Assembly: GCA_015680685.1 (NCBI GenBank)
Contig: MNCI01010141.1
Location: 92,022 to 156,021, forward strand
Reading direction: 5' to 3'
Source: Gnetum montanum
Taxonomy: Eukaryota; Streptophyta; Gnetopsida; Gnetales; Gnetaceae
DNA length: 64,000 nt
Part shown: piece after piece, positions 1 through 12,395 of the stretch
Position numbering within the stretch: the stretch's first letter is position 1
Layout of the letters: the number at the start of each line of letters is the position of its first letter
Made by a program: the position numbers and the translations under genes
The notes under the pieces: model-generated
What the model was told of the DNA's origin: nothing
The model's database searches: none
Seen by the model: the letters and a program-made list of their open reading frames with translations, nothing else

Positions 1-191
1 AAAAAAATCACATACCTCAGACTTGCTTAGCCATACACCGTGACACTTACAAGCAAGCCTGGGAAGACAACGAACGATTAACCCCAAGTGTTTCTTGTGG
101 CGTTAAGGCATTTAGTCTGCGGAGTTCGACCGGATTGCGCGTGTACGCTCGTTTCGTATGGTGGAGTGTAGGGGTACCTCGCCACTCATCA
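1..191 (+). mobile_element. 3' end of an LTR (plus orientation), cut by the window start
   Basis: The sequence matches the last part of the LTR of element E (about 45310-45508): the same run of motifs, including GGGAAGACAACGA, then TTAGTC, then GTGTAGGGGTACCTCG, ending in TCATCA at 186-191. It is in plus orientation, while the material that follows (192 onward) is minus-strand element A. This is therefore the right edge of a different insertion that landed in or truncated A. Its left end and target-site duplication are outside the window, so solo LTR versus full element cannot be decided. Confidence 0.8.
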
Positions 192-2653
192 ACATACAAT
201 GCTGCAAATTGTCGTCACTCTTCTTCAAAATCTTTAGCCTTTTCTCTTCGTTCATGATAGTCCGTTAATCTTCTAGCTAGATTCATTGCTACATCCTTTT
301 GCCCTTGGTAGCCAACCTTGACTACTTCTAATTATGAGTTTGCTAGTTGAAGTTTATATAGAGCATCTTTTCGATCTATAAACTCCTTCTCATACAAAGC
401 ATAAGTGGCAACTACTTGTTGTTCTAATTCATTTCTATGCCTACCTACTATTAACATGGCTAGGTTAGCATAACGGAGGTTTTCTAACACCATCTATTCT
501 TTCAAATCTTCTATCTGCAAGTCTTTATTCTTTACTTCTATGTGATAGGTCTGGGCCATGATGTCTAATATGGATTTCCAATTAAGATTTCATGTTGCAA
601 TAGAACTAATTTTGACCTTTGCCATTTGGATCTCTTTCTCATTTATTTGTTTATACATGTTCACTTGGTCTCAGAAGTGTTCATTAAGCCTTTCATGTTT
701 CTTGGTCTCATTTTGCCACATGTTGATGTCTATCTAATGGCTTGTACCTCCTCCATAGAGAGGGTTATGTTTTCTCTTGCAAGGTGGCTCATATCTTGAT
801 TAATCCTCATCAGTTATTCTCTCAGCTAATAGATACTTTCTTCTAGATTATTTTTCTACTTTTCTACTATGGTCAACCTCATGTTATCTATAGCAAGTTG
901 TTTATTTTCTTCTTGTAAGGCAACAAGTGCTTTAGCATGGGCATATGATTGGGCTTCAACTACTAAAGCATTCCATATTTCCTTTTCTTTTTCATCTACT
1001 ATATCTCTGTTACTCTTAAGAAGGAAAAGGATTTGCTCAATTCTGAATTGTGCTATCTAATGTAGTGCTATGAACTGAGTTGGATCTCTTCTTTTTTCTC
1101 TTAGGCCTACAAGCTCTTCTTGTAATCTGTGAAGCTCATTCTCAACATGTTTTGCCTTAGTTTCGACCATGCTTAATTTTCCTTTGGTGGCAATCAATTT
1201 AGATTGTGTTGCAGTGATATCACTAGGAATATCAAATACATTTGTCATAACTTATCCTGTCTGCAATAGTCTATCCAATACATCTTCATGTTTTGCAGGA
1301 TTCATAGAGGTACCAACTAGCATTGGCACATTAAATGGTTCTTTAATGTAATCTATGATCACTTCTATGGCTCTTGCTACATCATCATGTTGCATGACCA
1401 TAACTATGGCTCCTTCTCCTAATTCAAGCACCACTTGGAACAATGTGAAGTTCCTGAAAATCTATTATGACCACTAGGCCTATCCTTTTGACTACAACAA
1501 TATCTATCCACTGGTGGGATTGGTTGAAATGATTGGCCTAACTACATCATCTATTACTTTGAATAAATTGGCCTCTTCTCTACTTCCCCAACTAATAGTT
1601 TCTAAAATTTATTGCAAATGACTCATTGAAGATTAGTAATCTTGCAATGGTGATGGTGGAAATTATGATTGTAGTTGCTATTGTCCTATGGATTGGATAG
1701 TCTCCTTAGTGCAATTCTCCTAAGTGGTCCTTTCTAAAAGGCACTAGGCTTAAGCATTTTAGCATATGAAGCACTTTCTGCTTTTCTTAATGCATCATTT
1801 GTATATCCTTGGATACTAGCCCATTTACATAACTTCTGAATAAGGTAAGGGAATGGAAGTGTTAACTTCCCCACCTTCTTTTCTTTGAATCACCTTTGGA
1901 TTTCTGTGAAGTAAAGGTGAGCGATGTTTGCATTGAACTTTCCCATTAATATTGCACTCCCTCTAGCTAAATATATAAAGAATCAGTTCAATATTTTGGT
2001 AAGAAATAGGTCATAAGTGCAAATTTTGAAATGATTCTTTTCTTCTGTAGTTAATTTACTATATTCTTTATCTTCCCTGCCATATGCCCACTGTAGCCAT
2101 AGCTTTTTGGTGTCAGATCTAGTTGATATATGTGCCACCTTTGCTCCTTGATTAGGCACATTAAATACCTCTACAATTTCCTTAACTAAGTAAGATACTG
2201 AGATTCCTTCAATTTTGACTATAGCATTAACTTCTCGATTTTGCCAAAATAAGAGTGTTTCTCCTAGATACCATTCTCCATTATTTGTTAGAGTAGGCCA
2301 CAAAGAAGATGACTAAAGTTCGGCCTTAACAACTTTTGGAGAAAATTCCAAGAATGGAGCAAAGTTAAGTTTTACAATTACTATCAACATGATGGATTTT
2401 TCCTAAATAGCCTAAAGGCATTTAGGTGACAGCGTAAGCTATTGTCCTTAGATAGGTGCTAGTGGAACATCTACTTCTACTTGAGCAGATTGCTCTGTGG
2501 TAGGAGTTTGTTGATGAATGCTAAAGGATTGTGCTTCCTACTTTCCTTGTTCCATTTGTGGATTTTTCTCACTTGCTTATCCTCTTCCATGGCTTATGGT
2601 CTTTTGCTTACCAATTGTGGGAGTTCTCTTTGTGCTCCTCTCTTTGAGACCAT
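192..2653 (-). pseudogene. ORF2 remnant of element A (extra coiled-coil protein, 3' truncated)
   Basis: The probable start is the ATG at 2653-2651, which aligns with the ATG at 20691 of element B. The minus-strand translation gives an N-terminal globular part containing GEWYLGETLLFWQNRE, then VGTSMNPAKHEDVLDRLLQTG, then long heptad-like stretches (ENELHRLQEELVGLREKR). These align block by block with ORF2 of element B: GEWYLRDIYQFWHNKE, VSTSMTPTEHEDALDHLLQIG and EDELKRLQEKFITLRAE. There are several in-frame stops and frame changes, and the 3' end is cut at 192. The function is unknown. The N-terminal part weakly recalls the 'putative plant transposon protein' domain found with Athila-type elements, but this is unverified. 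Confidence 0.7.
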
Positions 2654-4739
2654 CCACAATCAATCAAGGATTTGGAATTACTAGAATATTCTCATAAATG
2701 AGAAAAAATTTAATACGTTCCTCATACCCTTAGTTATATCAAGTTCTTAGTTCATTATGATTGTAGAGTTAAAGTATTTTCAATAACAACCCCATTAGTA
2801 CTTTAAATGAGTGGTATGATTAATTAGAAGTCTTGTTAAAGTGGTTTTGGCTTGAACATGAGTAATTTACTTAAAAAAATTTTAATATGTTTCCTTAAAC
2901 TTACCTTTATAATACCTTTTAGTTAGAAATTTTGAAAAAAAAAATTGACTCAAATTTCCCTTATTAGCATCCTCCACGACTAAGGTGATCACTCGAGGAT
3001 CACATAGATTCAAAAATTATGAAAATCAGGGAAATAATGAGCAAGTTATGGGTGCTTGAAGTTGGAGTATCAAAGCTCTTGGCTACAAAGAAACTTTGGC
3101 AACAACTCCCTTCTTATGAAATTTAAAAATGAAAATTTTTTTCTAACTCCCTTGTGCTATATATAGTTTTTATACATGCAATATCATAGGTGCCTGCGAT
3201 ATCATAGATATGCTATCACCATAGAAAAATCAAAATTTTTGAATGTTTTTCTTGGAAAACATTGAGTGCCATAGGATAGTTGGAAGATATGCATCATGTT
3301 GAAAGGCTCTTGACATGGATATGATGCTTCAATTGTGAAAAATAAGCATTGAAAGTCTATGATTAAGTAATCTTGGGCTATGAGAGTATATGAGGTATTG
3401 ATGGAATGGATGAGAAAGACAACATTATTGTGTTATTAGAATAGATAGTGTAAATGATATGGAAAGTTTCTATTATTTATTGAAATTGGAAGGCTCAAGG
3501 TGATTTGGAATCACTTAGCAAGTATAAGAGACAATAGTTATACGACTAGGTCTTTTCCAAAGTAGGCTCCAGCCCTTAATGCCCTTATATAACCATGCCC
3601 AAAAGTGTCTTTAAGCACTTAAGGAGTTGAATGTAATGCATACTTGTTTAACAAAACACACATATTAGTACCACCAAATTAGAAAAATAACACTATGTTA
3701 CACAAAATCATAAGTTATGATTATTCAAATAGTGAGATGAAGTGATTTTAGAAGGAGTTGTAGAAATCGGTACGCAAGGTGTTTTACATAGGCATAATGA
3801 ATTCTTATGTTTTATTAGTGGTTAAGGTAAGCATTAGCCTTTCTGTCCTAAATTCACACCAAGTCCATACCACATTTCAGTTACATCAAATCATTTCATC
3901 TCTTGGAATTACAATTGTAAGACTATCAATGTTACAAATAGTACTGTCACTTGGCATATTGTCCAAGGGAGGAATTAATTCATGGAAATTTATTTTTATT
4001 TTTACATTTCTAAGAAGATTCCTACCTTCAGGCATGGGTAACATGTCTTTCTAGTGGGACCCCTCGAAATTTATTCCGTGCTCTTTTATTTGTTAACTGT
4101 ATCAACCTTTTCAAGGTAGCACTTATTTTACTCTTACTCCCACTTTTCATAAGATCTACAAGGAAATAATACAACCTTAGTAACATGATAGAACTTTACA
4201 ATAATAATCCAAAAAGAATCCACAAGTCCCCTTGATGTCACACCCTTTTCATGTCACTTGGTTCATCACTTTGTCCAAGCATAATGATCACAAGTTTATT
4301 CTTAGTTTTACAATGGAAAGAATATAATTATGGCCATGGAAAGAACCTCTTATTAATGGAATGGATAGATGGATGGTGTGGGCTCACTATGCAAATAATC
4401 AATCTCTTATGACTTGACAACATAGGAAAATTTTCACCTTATTGAGCTACATTGGGCTACATCTTGCCTTTATTTAATTGTGTTTTATTAATGATCAAAA
4501 ATTATTTACAATGGGATTTGGAACAAAGTATAAAAGAAATGGGAAAGATAGTAAAAAATTACAAAAATGTATAAAAAAGGAAAAATGTTAAAGAATTGAA
4601 AAATATTAGAAATGTGAAATATTGAAGAAATGAGAAAGTATAAAAGAATGAGAAGAATGAAAGAAATTGTAAAACAAAAAATAGAAAAATCAGTTATTAA
4701 TCCCTAAGTCATGATAGGGTGTCTCCCCTATGACTAAAC
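2654..4739 (-). other. Element A: noncoding stretch between pol and ORF2, with a promoter-like block
   Basis: No coding sequence is recognisable. The minus strand near 4420-4360 matches the post-pol region of element D (43420-43480), including a purine-poor CCACCCATCCA motif, so this is the conserved 3' noncoding region that follows integrase in the family. A TATA-containing block lies at about 3160-3215 (listed separately). A run of A/G-rich low-complexity sequence occupies 4530-4690. Confidence 0.6.
3160..3215 (-). promoter_or_regulatory. Internal LTR-like promoter block upstream of ORF2 (element A)
   Basis: On the minus strand this reads GATATCGCAGGCACCT, then GATATTGCATGTATAAAAA. It combines GATATC palindromes like those in the LTR U3 with a TATA box at about 3174-3167, roughly 520 bases before the ORF2 start at 2653. 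Element B has the same block (AGGCACCT, then GATATTGCATTTATAAAA) about 530 bases before its ORF2 start. Promoter activity is inferred from the motif, position and conservation. Confidence 0.45.
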
Positions 4740-5960
4740 TCTTGGGAAAGTGTTCAAAAAATGGAAAATAGAACAAGTGGAAGACTAGTGAGTAGGTTGG
4801 GTAGATTTCTTTGAGTACTTATAGTATGGTTTGACTTGTTGGATGTTGACAAGGATAAGGTTATGTGGGCTAGATGGGTGATGAATATGTAAGGCACTAG
4901 ATGGATAAGTGGCATGTACCATGTATGGTCCCTTCCAAAGTGTCTAAAATTTAGCCTTTTGGGGTAAATGACTAGGATTGTAATAGAGGACCTTGTCACT
5001 CGATTATATGGTTATTTTTCTTACCCACGAATGGTGCCTAAGTTTGGAATAGTGCTTGTGGACTTCACTACCCATAAGTGCTACTTATCTATTTTCATCT
5101 AAAATATTCAGATTCATTAGATGTTCCTTTTATGCTAAACTCAAATCAAGGTCTAGTTTACTACTAGTAGCTAAAGTGTGAAGCTTTGCTTGGATTGGAA
5201 GTGTTGGTAACTTTCCATAGACTAAATTATATGGGGTGTACCCTATAGGTCCATAGAGCATCGTTTAATTTCATAATCTAATCACATCTAAACTTTCTAA
5301 CTATCCTAGTAAGTATTTTAGTAATTTCATGGTTAGTGAATTTAGCTTGATTGTCTTCTTAGGGATGGTATGATGTTGTTAATTTATAGTTGACCCCAAG
5401 TTTTTGCATGAGTTTCTTAAAGGTAGCATTGGTGAAGTGGGTCCCATTATTTGATATTAGCATTCTAGGTACTCCAAATCGATTCACCACATGTTGTTGG
5501 AAAAACTTGACAACCATTTTTGCTATATAATCGTTTACTGTTGCTACCTTTGCCCACTTTGTGCAATAATCCATAGTCATAATAATGTATACTTTTCCAT
5601 TTGACATCAGTTGAATGGGTCCCATGAAATCAATTCCCCAAATATCAAAAGGTTCCAATGACTGTATCTAGTTTTGTGATCCTTCATGTCTAGTCGTAAT
5701 TCCTCCACCTCTTTGGCAACATGTACATGATTGGACAAAAGTGTGCACATCTCTCAATAGAGTAGGCTAGAAGTAGCCTTTCATTAGTAATTTAAGGATT
5801 ATTCTATGCCTTGCATAGTGGCCACCACATGGACCTTCATGTGCATCTTGTAATACCATTTGCTATTTGTGATTAAGTACACACCATCTAACAAGCCCAT
5901 CTACATAAATTTTGTACAAGTTTCCATTTATTTCCATGTATTATTTAGCTTTGTTAAGGA
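4740..5960 (-). pseudogene. Integrase remnant of element A
   Basis: Minus-strand translation shows the HHCC zinc-binding region (HEGPCGGHYARH followed by CTCC, about 5850-5700). The catalytic core follows at 5658-5359, with WGIDFMGP for the first Asp and the context ISNNGTHFTNATF. The second catalytic Asp of the usual DNGTHF motif reads Asn here, so the enzyme is dead even before the stop codons are counted. Integrase joins retroviral-type cDNA to the host chromosome. The C-terminal part (5358-4740) is eroded; 4999-4754 still has one open stretch. Confidence 0.75.
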
Positions 5961-6042
5961 ATTATTCACATCATTTTCTATTCCATTCAATAGGAAACTC
6001 TTGTGTGGTGAGATACGTTAGGTACTTTTCAATCCATGGCTA

Positions 6043-6500
6043 TTATGTTAAACTTATAGCCTTTGCTGTTCTAATGAAGAGGTCCTCATTAGAAAATTGG
6101 TCTAATAAGGGTTCTACTCGGTTGTCTGTGTTCCATTTCAAACTTGATAAATGATTAGCTACAACATTCTCTATCCCTTTTTCATCAATCATTGTGATCT
6201 CAAACTCTTGAAGAATCACAAGCCATCTTATCACTCTAAGGCTAACTATTGGCTTATTCATTAAAAATTGAATGACACTATGGTCAGTGTGGACATAAAT
6301 TTGGTAACCGAGCACATAATGTCTAAATTTTTTAACCACATACACCATGGCCATCAACTCCTTTTCAGTTGTGGTGTAGTTTAATTGTGCTTCGGTGATG
6401 CTCCTACTAGCATAGTGTATGTAGTACGGTCGTTTTTGATCATCAAGTTGTGTTAGTACTGCACCAAGTGCATAATTAAAGGCATTAGTCATAATATAAA
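6043..6500 (-). pseudogene. RNase H domain of element A
   Basis: The open stretch of 149 codons contains ALGAVLTQ, YASRSITEAQLNYTTTEKELMA, HTDHSVIQFLMNKP and ENVVANHLSSL. These are the standard blocks of Ty3/Gypsy RNase H, which degrades the RNA strand of the RNA:DNA hybrid. The catalytic Glu (TEKE) and Asp (TDHS) are present. The last Asp, normally in VADHLSR, reads Asn (VANHL), so activity is probably lost. It lies directly after RT in the pol order on the minus strand. Confidence 0.8.
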
Positions 6501-6549
6501 AAGACCTGGATCAATCTAGGGCTTGAAGGATTAGTGTGTTAACTAACTT

Positions 6550-7420
6550 CTATTTTAAAGTTTTAAACAACTTTTTACATGGCTCAATCCACTCAAAAGA
6601 TGCATCCTTCTTTGTGAGTTCTACCAGTACTTTGGCTATTTTCAAGAAGTTTTCAATAAATATTTTGTAGTATCCTGTATGGCCTAAAAAGGATCTTACA
6701 TCTTTTACTATATGTGGCCTTTGAGTGATATTTTGGATGACTTTGATTTTTTTAGGATCTACCTCTAGACATTTTTGGAAGATTTTGTGTCCCAATACTA
6801 TGTCTTCCTAGACCATAAGATGGCTCTTTTTCCAATTGAGCTTCAAATTAGTTTTAACACATCTTTTAAATACTTGCTCTAATCGGTCTAGGGCTTGTTG
6901 AAAATCTAGCCTGTATGTGGAGAAATCATTCATGAAAACTTTAGCACCATTTCCTATCTACTTTTGGAAGATGATTAAAACTAGTCTCTTGAAGGTTACT
7001 AGTGCATTGCATAGACCAAAAGGCATCTGTCTATAAGCTAACATTTTCCATGGACTAGTGAATGTGGTTTTCTTCTGGTCCTCTGGTGTAATGCGAGTTT
7101 GATTGTATCTACTGTACCATTCAGAAAATTGTAGTATTCATGTCCTAAAATTATGTCTAGTACTTGATCAATAAAGAGAAATGGGAAATGATCCTTAAAC
7201 ATGGCAAAGTTTAGCAATTGGAAGTCTATGTAGATGTGCCATTTGCCTTCCTTCTTTGGAACTATCACCAAAGGGCTTACCCATTAACTATCCACAATTG
7301 GATAAAAGAATTCTATCTTTAGCAAATTTTCCAATTCTTGCTTAACTACCTCCTTAAGTCTAGGATTAAGTATTTGTTGACGTTGGAGTGTTGTTTGACT
7401 GCAGGATCAATTTAGATATG
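6550..7420 (-). pseudogene. Reverse transcriptase remnant of element A
   Basis: Minus-strand translation of 7271-7038 gives VIVPKKEGKWHIYIDFQLLN and DHFPFLFIDQVLD, the N-terminal RT blocks. The next stretch contains LVTFKRLVLIIF and a palm region interrupted by stops. 6795-6550 gives the connection region GHTGYYKIFIENF and LVELTKKDASFEW. The same blocks are much better preserved in element E at 49257-49930. Frameshifts and stops separate the pieces. Confidence 0.75.
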
Positions 7421-8600
7421 ATGTTGGCAGATTCATGGATTAATTCTTATGATCTCATCATAAGGCCATGCAAATGCTCTGGGCCATCTATTTAGCACTT
7501 CCAATAGTTTTCCTTCTTATTCCTTGTCTAAGTTGGTGTTGATAATTACTAGCTTCTTGTTACTCAGAAATGCATATTCTAATGTTGTTAGTAGGGCCTT
7601 CAATTCCAATAGTTCTAGTTCCATTGTGTCTAGGATTTCCAAGTGTCCCTAGTATGTTTCTTCCTTTTGATTATTCTGAGGGTAAGAGTGTCTTTTTCTT
7701 AATTTTTCCAAGTTATCTATTTCTACTACATAGGTACTAATGATTTGTTCTTCTGGTTCCATGTACTTATCAGATTGGGTTTCTTCATTGGTAATCAACC
7801 ACTAGGTGTCCTTTTGTTGGGTGGTTGTTGCATATAGGTAATTTTGAACACAACTTGTTTCTATGCATTGATTTCATGCCTTAGTTTCTTTTCATTCAAT
7901 GGCACAAATTCTTTGCACAAAATTGCACCCATGATCACTATATGTGATACATAAAACCCATCATCTGTGTATGATTCTAGCTTCATCTTCCTTGGAAATT
8001 TCCAAGGATAAATTATGAATTCCAAGCTTATCATCCATGGTGCTATGCCAAGCTCTTCCATGATAATTGGAAACCCTCCCTTATTTTTCTCCATAGGAAT
8101 TACTAGGAAATCAGTGAGATAGAACTAGCCATTAATGGTGGTAATCACATCATCCAACTATCCAAGTGAAACTATGATTGACTAGTCTATGAGCTCTAAA
8201 CAAATGTTACTTTTCTTTAGTGGTGGGAGGTTCTAGGCCTGGTATGTATCTCAAGATATTAGATTTACTCTAGAACTAGAATCCAATAGAGATTTTCATA
8301 GTTTTTGTCCTACTATTTGGAGATAAATCAAGGGACTTCCTGGATTGGTTCTTTTCTATGAAAGAGCGTCTACCTTGATCCAATGGGTTACTATTTGTTT
8401 TAGCATGTTATTTTTGATGCTTGTACCTAATGAAGTTAAAAACTTATCACATTGGAAAGGATTCAATGTGAATGGGATGAAGTTAGACATGTTCCCCATT
8501 TGTTAAGTCTTCTCTAGGCTTGTTTTGAAGAATGGTCATTTATTGGGTTCAGACTCATATGTAACATTCTTCTCATATGTATTAATTACCCTTGTAGTGC
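7421..8600 (-). pseudogene. Protease and pol linker remnant of element A
   Basis: The minus-strand stretch 8094-7861 contains MEKNKGGFPIIMEELGIAPW. This corresponds to the conserved NSKGDFPIIMGRAWIST block that follows the aspartic protease in element E (about 48477-48530). The upstream part (8150-8500) holds the decayed protease. The stretch 7860-7421 is the linker between protease and RT and has no intact reading frame. Confidence 0.6.
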
Positions 8601-11031
8601 TTTTTAGCTAAGGCTATGATGGCAAGTTCCCTTACATAATATGAGGTGGCACTAGTGGCATAGGACTAAAGTGTTGAGTAGCAAGTTTGGTTGTTGGTGG
8701 GTGCACATATAAGTTGGAATCAGTCCTAGATAGCATAAATCTATGGTATTCTATTAAATAGTATTGTGGGGTTTGAACATTTGTACAATCAGGTGAGACT
8801 GGGTGCTATACATAGTATCCATAAGGATTCAGTTGTTGATATGAATACTATTGGCATGGCGATGGCATGGCCCATGATTGTGCTTGCTACCACTATTGAT
8901 GGTAGTGCTCCTGCAACTATGGAAAGACTCCACTAGGATGGTACATTAGTTGAGGTTGTCATCTTTAGTTACCTTGAGGATAAGGCAACTGTTTGGGCAT
9001 TTGATTTTGAAAAAATCATGATTTAAGTGCATATGCCCTAGTTTCTTGCAAATGTACCATGACTAGATAACATCCCTTAGGATGTTCATACTAGCACACG
9101 GTACAACCTTTATAATCTATGGAGCTGGTATCTGAGTACCTAGCTACTAAAGAAACTTTATCCTTTTGTCCAAGTTCCTTCTTATTCTTTTTTTCTTTTC
9201 CTCTATTAACTTCTAATTTTTCTTTCTCATCCATAATATTTAGTGCTATTGTACATCATTCATCCACTGAATCCCACATTTTCACTACCTATGCTACTAC
9301 ATCAACAATATATTTCTAAATCAGTAGTGTCTCTTTCCGGATGACCTAGTCTAAGGTTTCTTCCTCTTGGGTATCACATACCCATGCATCTCTTTTTCAA
9401 ATTGATGGATTCTTGTTGTATTTTTCATCTGATTCCCTTTTTTATGTTCTCCTTCTTCTTTTGCAACTTGATTAATGAGTCTTTGAATCTGATGGATAGT
9501 TAACTTTAATAGTCTTTCTTGGGCATAAATCCCAAGGGTCTCTTTTGTTTTTCTTCTTAGCCCATCTATGATGTGCCTTAGCTATTCCTTTGATTGAAAT
9601 CCATGGCATAAGCATCTATGTAATAGTGAAAAATATCTACCCATTGTTGCATCAAGGGTCTTGTGAGTCCGTTATTTCTAGTTCTAGATTGCTTCCTTTG
9701 CTTTGACACATGGATATGTTTGATATTTATTATTCAAAATTTTCAAGGGTTTTGTAAGTCCCTTATTTCTAGTTATGGATTTCTTCCTTATGTTTGACAC
9801 TCATGAATATGTTTATATTTTTCATTCAAAATTTCAAGCATGGTACTCCAACATTTGATGGATTTAGGTTCCAGTGACCTGTACTAGCTTGTTTCTTCCT
9901 TCACAAGTGTTTTAGGAAATAACGTCAATTTCTACCAATTACTTTCTATGTTTTGAAGGGCACAAGCATCATGGAATGCTTGAAGGTGATGTTGAGGATT
10001 AATTTTGTAAACTCTTTCAAATCTATGCATGTTATTCATATCTAGCCATTTAATGTATTTGTTCCTCATGTTCCTAGTTGGTATGTAGATTACTTCCTGA
10101 ATGTTGATCATGTTCCAAGTTGTCATAAGGATTTTTTCATCATGATTAGGTTTATGGGATCTATGGTAGCGATGACCCCTTCTGTGCTCATGCCTCTCTT
10201 GATCCTCTCTTCTCTCTCTATGTATCCTTCTTTCATCCTCCTCATTTCTGAATCTAAATACCTTGAGTATTAATCATGATGACTATGAGATCATCTCTTT
10301 TTCCTGTCAAAATCTCAGTACTTGTGTTGTATCCTATCATAGTCCTCTGATGATTTTCATGAAGCAAAGAAGGTATTAGGAGAATGGTGCTGACTAGTTA
10401 CCCTTTCATGACTCTTGTGAGTTTCCTTGTAGGACTTGCTAGGATCCCTTGGCCTAGAGTCTCACTTGTATCTTGAGTTAGTAGCCTCCCCATTGTGTGT
10501 CTCTACCAAAGTATAGTGAAGTTTGGCTTTGATAGGTTCTTCAAGTTTAATGATAGGTGTCTTTGATGGCTCCTCATGGTTCTAGTGGAGTTGTTCTAAA
10601 ATAAATTGATTAACATCAAGCTCTTCTATGACAATAAATGTGTTGTCTTGCTTCCCTTTGGTATATGCATGCTTGATTTCCATAGTGGCATATCTTTTTA
10701 TCTACTTCCTTGTAGGTTCATAGGGTTTTTTCATGTGTTGAGTCACATGATACTATTCTTGAATCTAGTCCAAGTGCATGCCTCTTAGAGCAGTTTGTAG
10801 CATGGTTAGTGCTACATGTTCAGCAAGTAGAGCTATGTTACCTTACATATCTCTCCACCTCATTTGTCTTTCCTAATGGAATATGAAGGTGAAGTCTAGA
10901 TGACATGGATTATTGTGAGCATAAGTAATTCATATCTACATTGGCATTCCCCAATCTTCTTCATCAACAATTCTATCACTACTCCTTATTGTGTCCTTGG
11001 CAGGTGATGATTGATCACTATGCGAAGCCAT
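8601..11031 (-). pseudogene. gag remnant of element A
   Basis: The probable start ATG is at 11031-11029 (MASHSDQSS...), about 120 bases inside the PBS. The block at 10126-9932 contains LDMNNMHRFERVYKINPQHHLQAFHDACALQNIE. This matches the gag of element D (LDMNNIPQFEGGYDADLENHLHAFQDACALKNIE, 39860-39970). Gag forms the particle that packages element RNA. Many stops are present. The proline/tyrosine-rich tail between gag and protease lies around 9000-8650. Confidence 0.75.
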
Positions 11032-11148
11032 GTTGCCATTTTCTAAGAGTTTATGTTAAGTGTGCTTTATATTAAGGTTGTGAAGATTAGATTTAGGTCA
11101 TGGTACAATGAACTTTGGAAAATTAATTACTTAGTATAACATTGACTT

Positions 11149-11168
11149 ATCCCTAGTAACAACACCAA
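11149..11168 (-). promoter_or_regulatory. Primer-binding site of element A
   Basis: The minus strand directly inside the LTR reads TTGGTGTTGTTACTAGGGAT. It is a decayed form of the TTGGCGCCGTTGCCGGGGA-type PBS, which in Athila-like elements pairs with the 3' end of tRNA-Asp (family knowledge). It starts tRNA-primed minus-strand cDNA synthesis. Confidence 0.7.
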
Positions 11169-12048
11169 TGATGAGCAATGGAGTATCCAACACCCAACCA
11201 TATGAGATACAAGTGTTCATGCGAAATCCTGGTTAAACTCTATAGATAAGGCAAAGTGATTATACTAATAATTAGTTAGCATTCATGATCAATGTCTTCC
11301 CATGTGAGCTAGTAAAATCAGTGCATATGGTGTAACTCATGATGGGGGATATGATATTGATGTTGCATTGGCCATTAAGCTCCTAGTAAACATGAAGTGA
11401 TAGTAAGGGTTTCTAAATCTAAGTGGCAATAAAACAAATCTAAACTAGCCTATACAATGAGTAGTTGGTCTTGATCTTCTAGTCACACCTTGGAATTTGT
11501 GCAACTAATACTGAGAATACCAAGTACTACACTACTAGACATACTAAGTGATAGTACTACTGGGTTACCAAGCAGTTACACTTACATGCTAAAGATCAAT
11601 TGTACTCATTCCGCTTAATGACATTAAAAGTAAATTACAAGTAATCATAAACATTAACCATGAAAACAATGAATAGTAAACTAATTAAAAATAGAAATAA
11701 AACTAAGTGTTGCTGTAATGGTGTAGAGTAATCTTGATCTTTATTGTCGATCATGCAATGTGTCCAAGCACATCACACTTGAATAAAGATTCTGTTTAGT
11801 TACAAAACATCACACTGTAGGCACACAATGCTAAGTACTAAATTCATAAAAACAAACTAAAAGAGTTTTGTTACTAGGCTATTAAATCTTCCATGGGTCC
11901 ATGTGTCCAAGTGTTGCTTATATAGGCTAGCATGCACCCTATGATATCATTTATAGAATAATGTATGATGAGATATGATAACATATCTACATCATAGATA
12001 CGATATCATAACTATGATATCATTGACTTAAAATATTTGGATTTATCA
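11169..12048 (-). repeat. 5' LTR of element A (880 bp)
   Basis: On the minus strand it starts TGATAAATCC at 12048 and ends CTCATCA at 11169. The U3 part holds repeated GATATC and ATGATATC palindromes, then a TATA-like CCTATATAAGC near 11925-11915 and the conserved AATAAAGATCAAGATTACTC block (about 11750-11730) shared with the LTRs of elements B and C. The matching 3' LTR is not in the window. Confidence 0.85.
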
Positions 12049-12146
12049 AGGGATTATGGTATTGTATTTTTTATTCATTAGTTTGAATTGTAGGAGGGTA
12101 GTTAGTATGTTAGTGTAGGGTGGTATTGTTAGTTTATTAGAATACA

Positions 12147-12395
12147 GGGTAGAGGAATAGTTGTTATAGATGGGCTAGTGGTGAGAGTGCATAAGAGGAT
12201 TGTGATTTAATAGAATCTATAAGTAGTTTGGTATTATGGATTTTTGTTTTCGATGGTTTAATATAGGGCATTGTATTTACACTTGGTAATAGTTCGTATT
12301 TTTTAATGATATTTTATTTATTATTTGGATAGAGGGTAAAGGAATAGTTGTTATAGAAGGACTAGTGGTTAGAGTGCATTAGAGGATAGTGATTA
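12147..12395. repeat. Direct duplication of ~60 bp, spaced 187 bp
   Basis: The segment starting GGGTAGAGGAATAGTTGTTA at 12147 recurs with few changes at 12334 (GGGTAAAGGAATAGTTGTTA) and continues to GGATAGTGATT. It lies just right of element A. Confidence 0.7.

Larger units (their letters stand above)
192..12048 (-). mobile_element. Element A: degenerate Athila-like Ty3/Gypsy retrotransposon, minus strand, 3' end lost
   Basis: Read on the minus strand the order is 5' LTR (12048-11169), PBS, gag, protease, reverse transcriptase, RNase H, integrase, a noncoding stretch, then an extra ORF2 that breaks off at 192 against a foreign LTR. It is the only element here that keeps remnants of every pol domain. 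All coding parts carry stops, frameshifts and lost catalytic residues, so it is not autonomous. The zinc-knuckle and RT styles of its relatives in this window, and the PBS, point to the Athila side of Ty3/Gypsy; this lineage call is inference without a tree. The candidate TSD next to the 5' LTR is AGGGA (12049-12053); its partner is not in the window. Confidence 0.85.

Noticed and set aside
869-1351. Plus-strand open frames at 869-1060 and 1169-1351
   Set aside because: They are antisense to the coiled-coil part of ORF2 in element A, which is supported by its match to element B.
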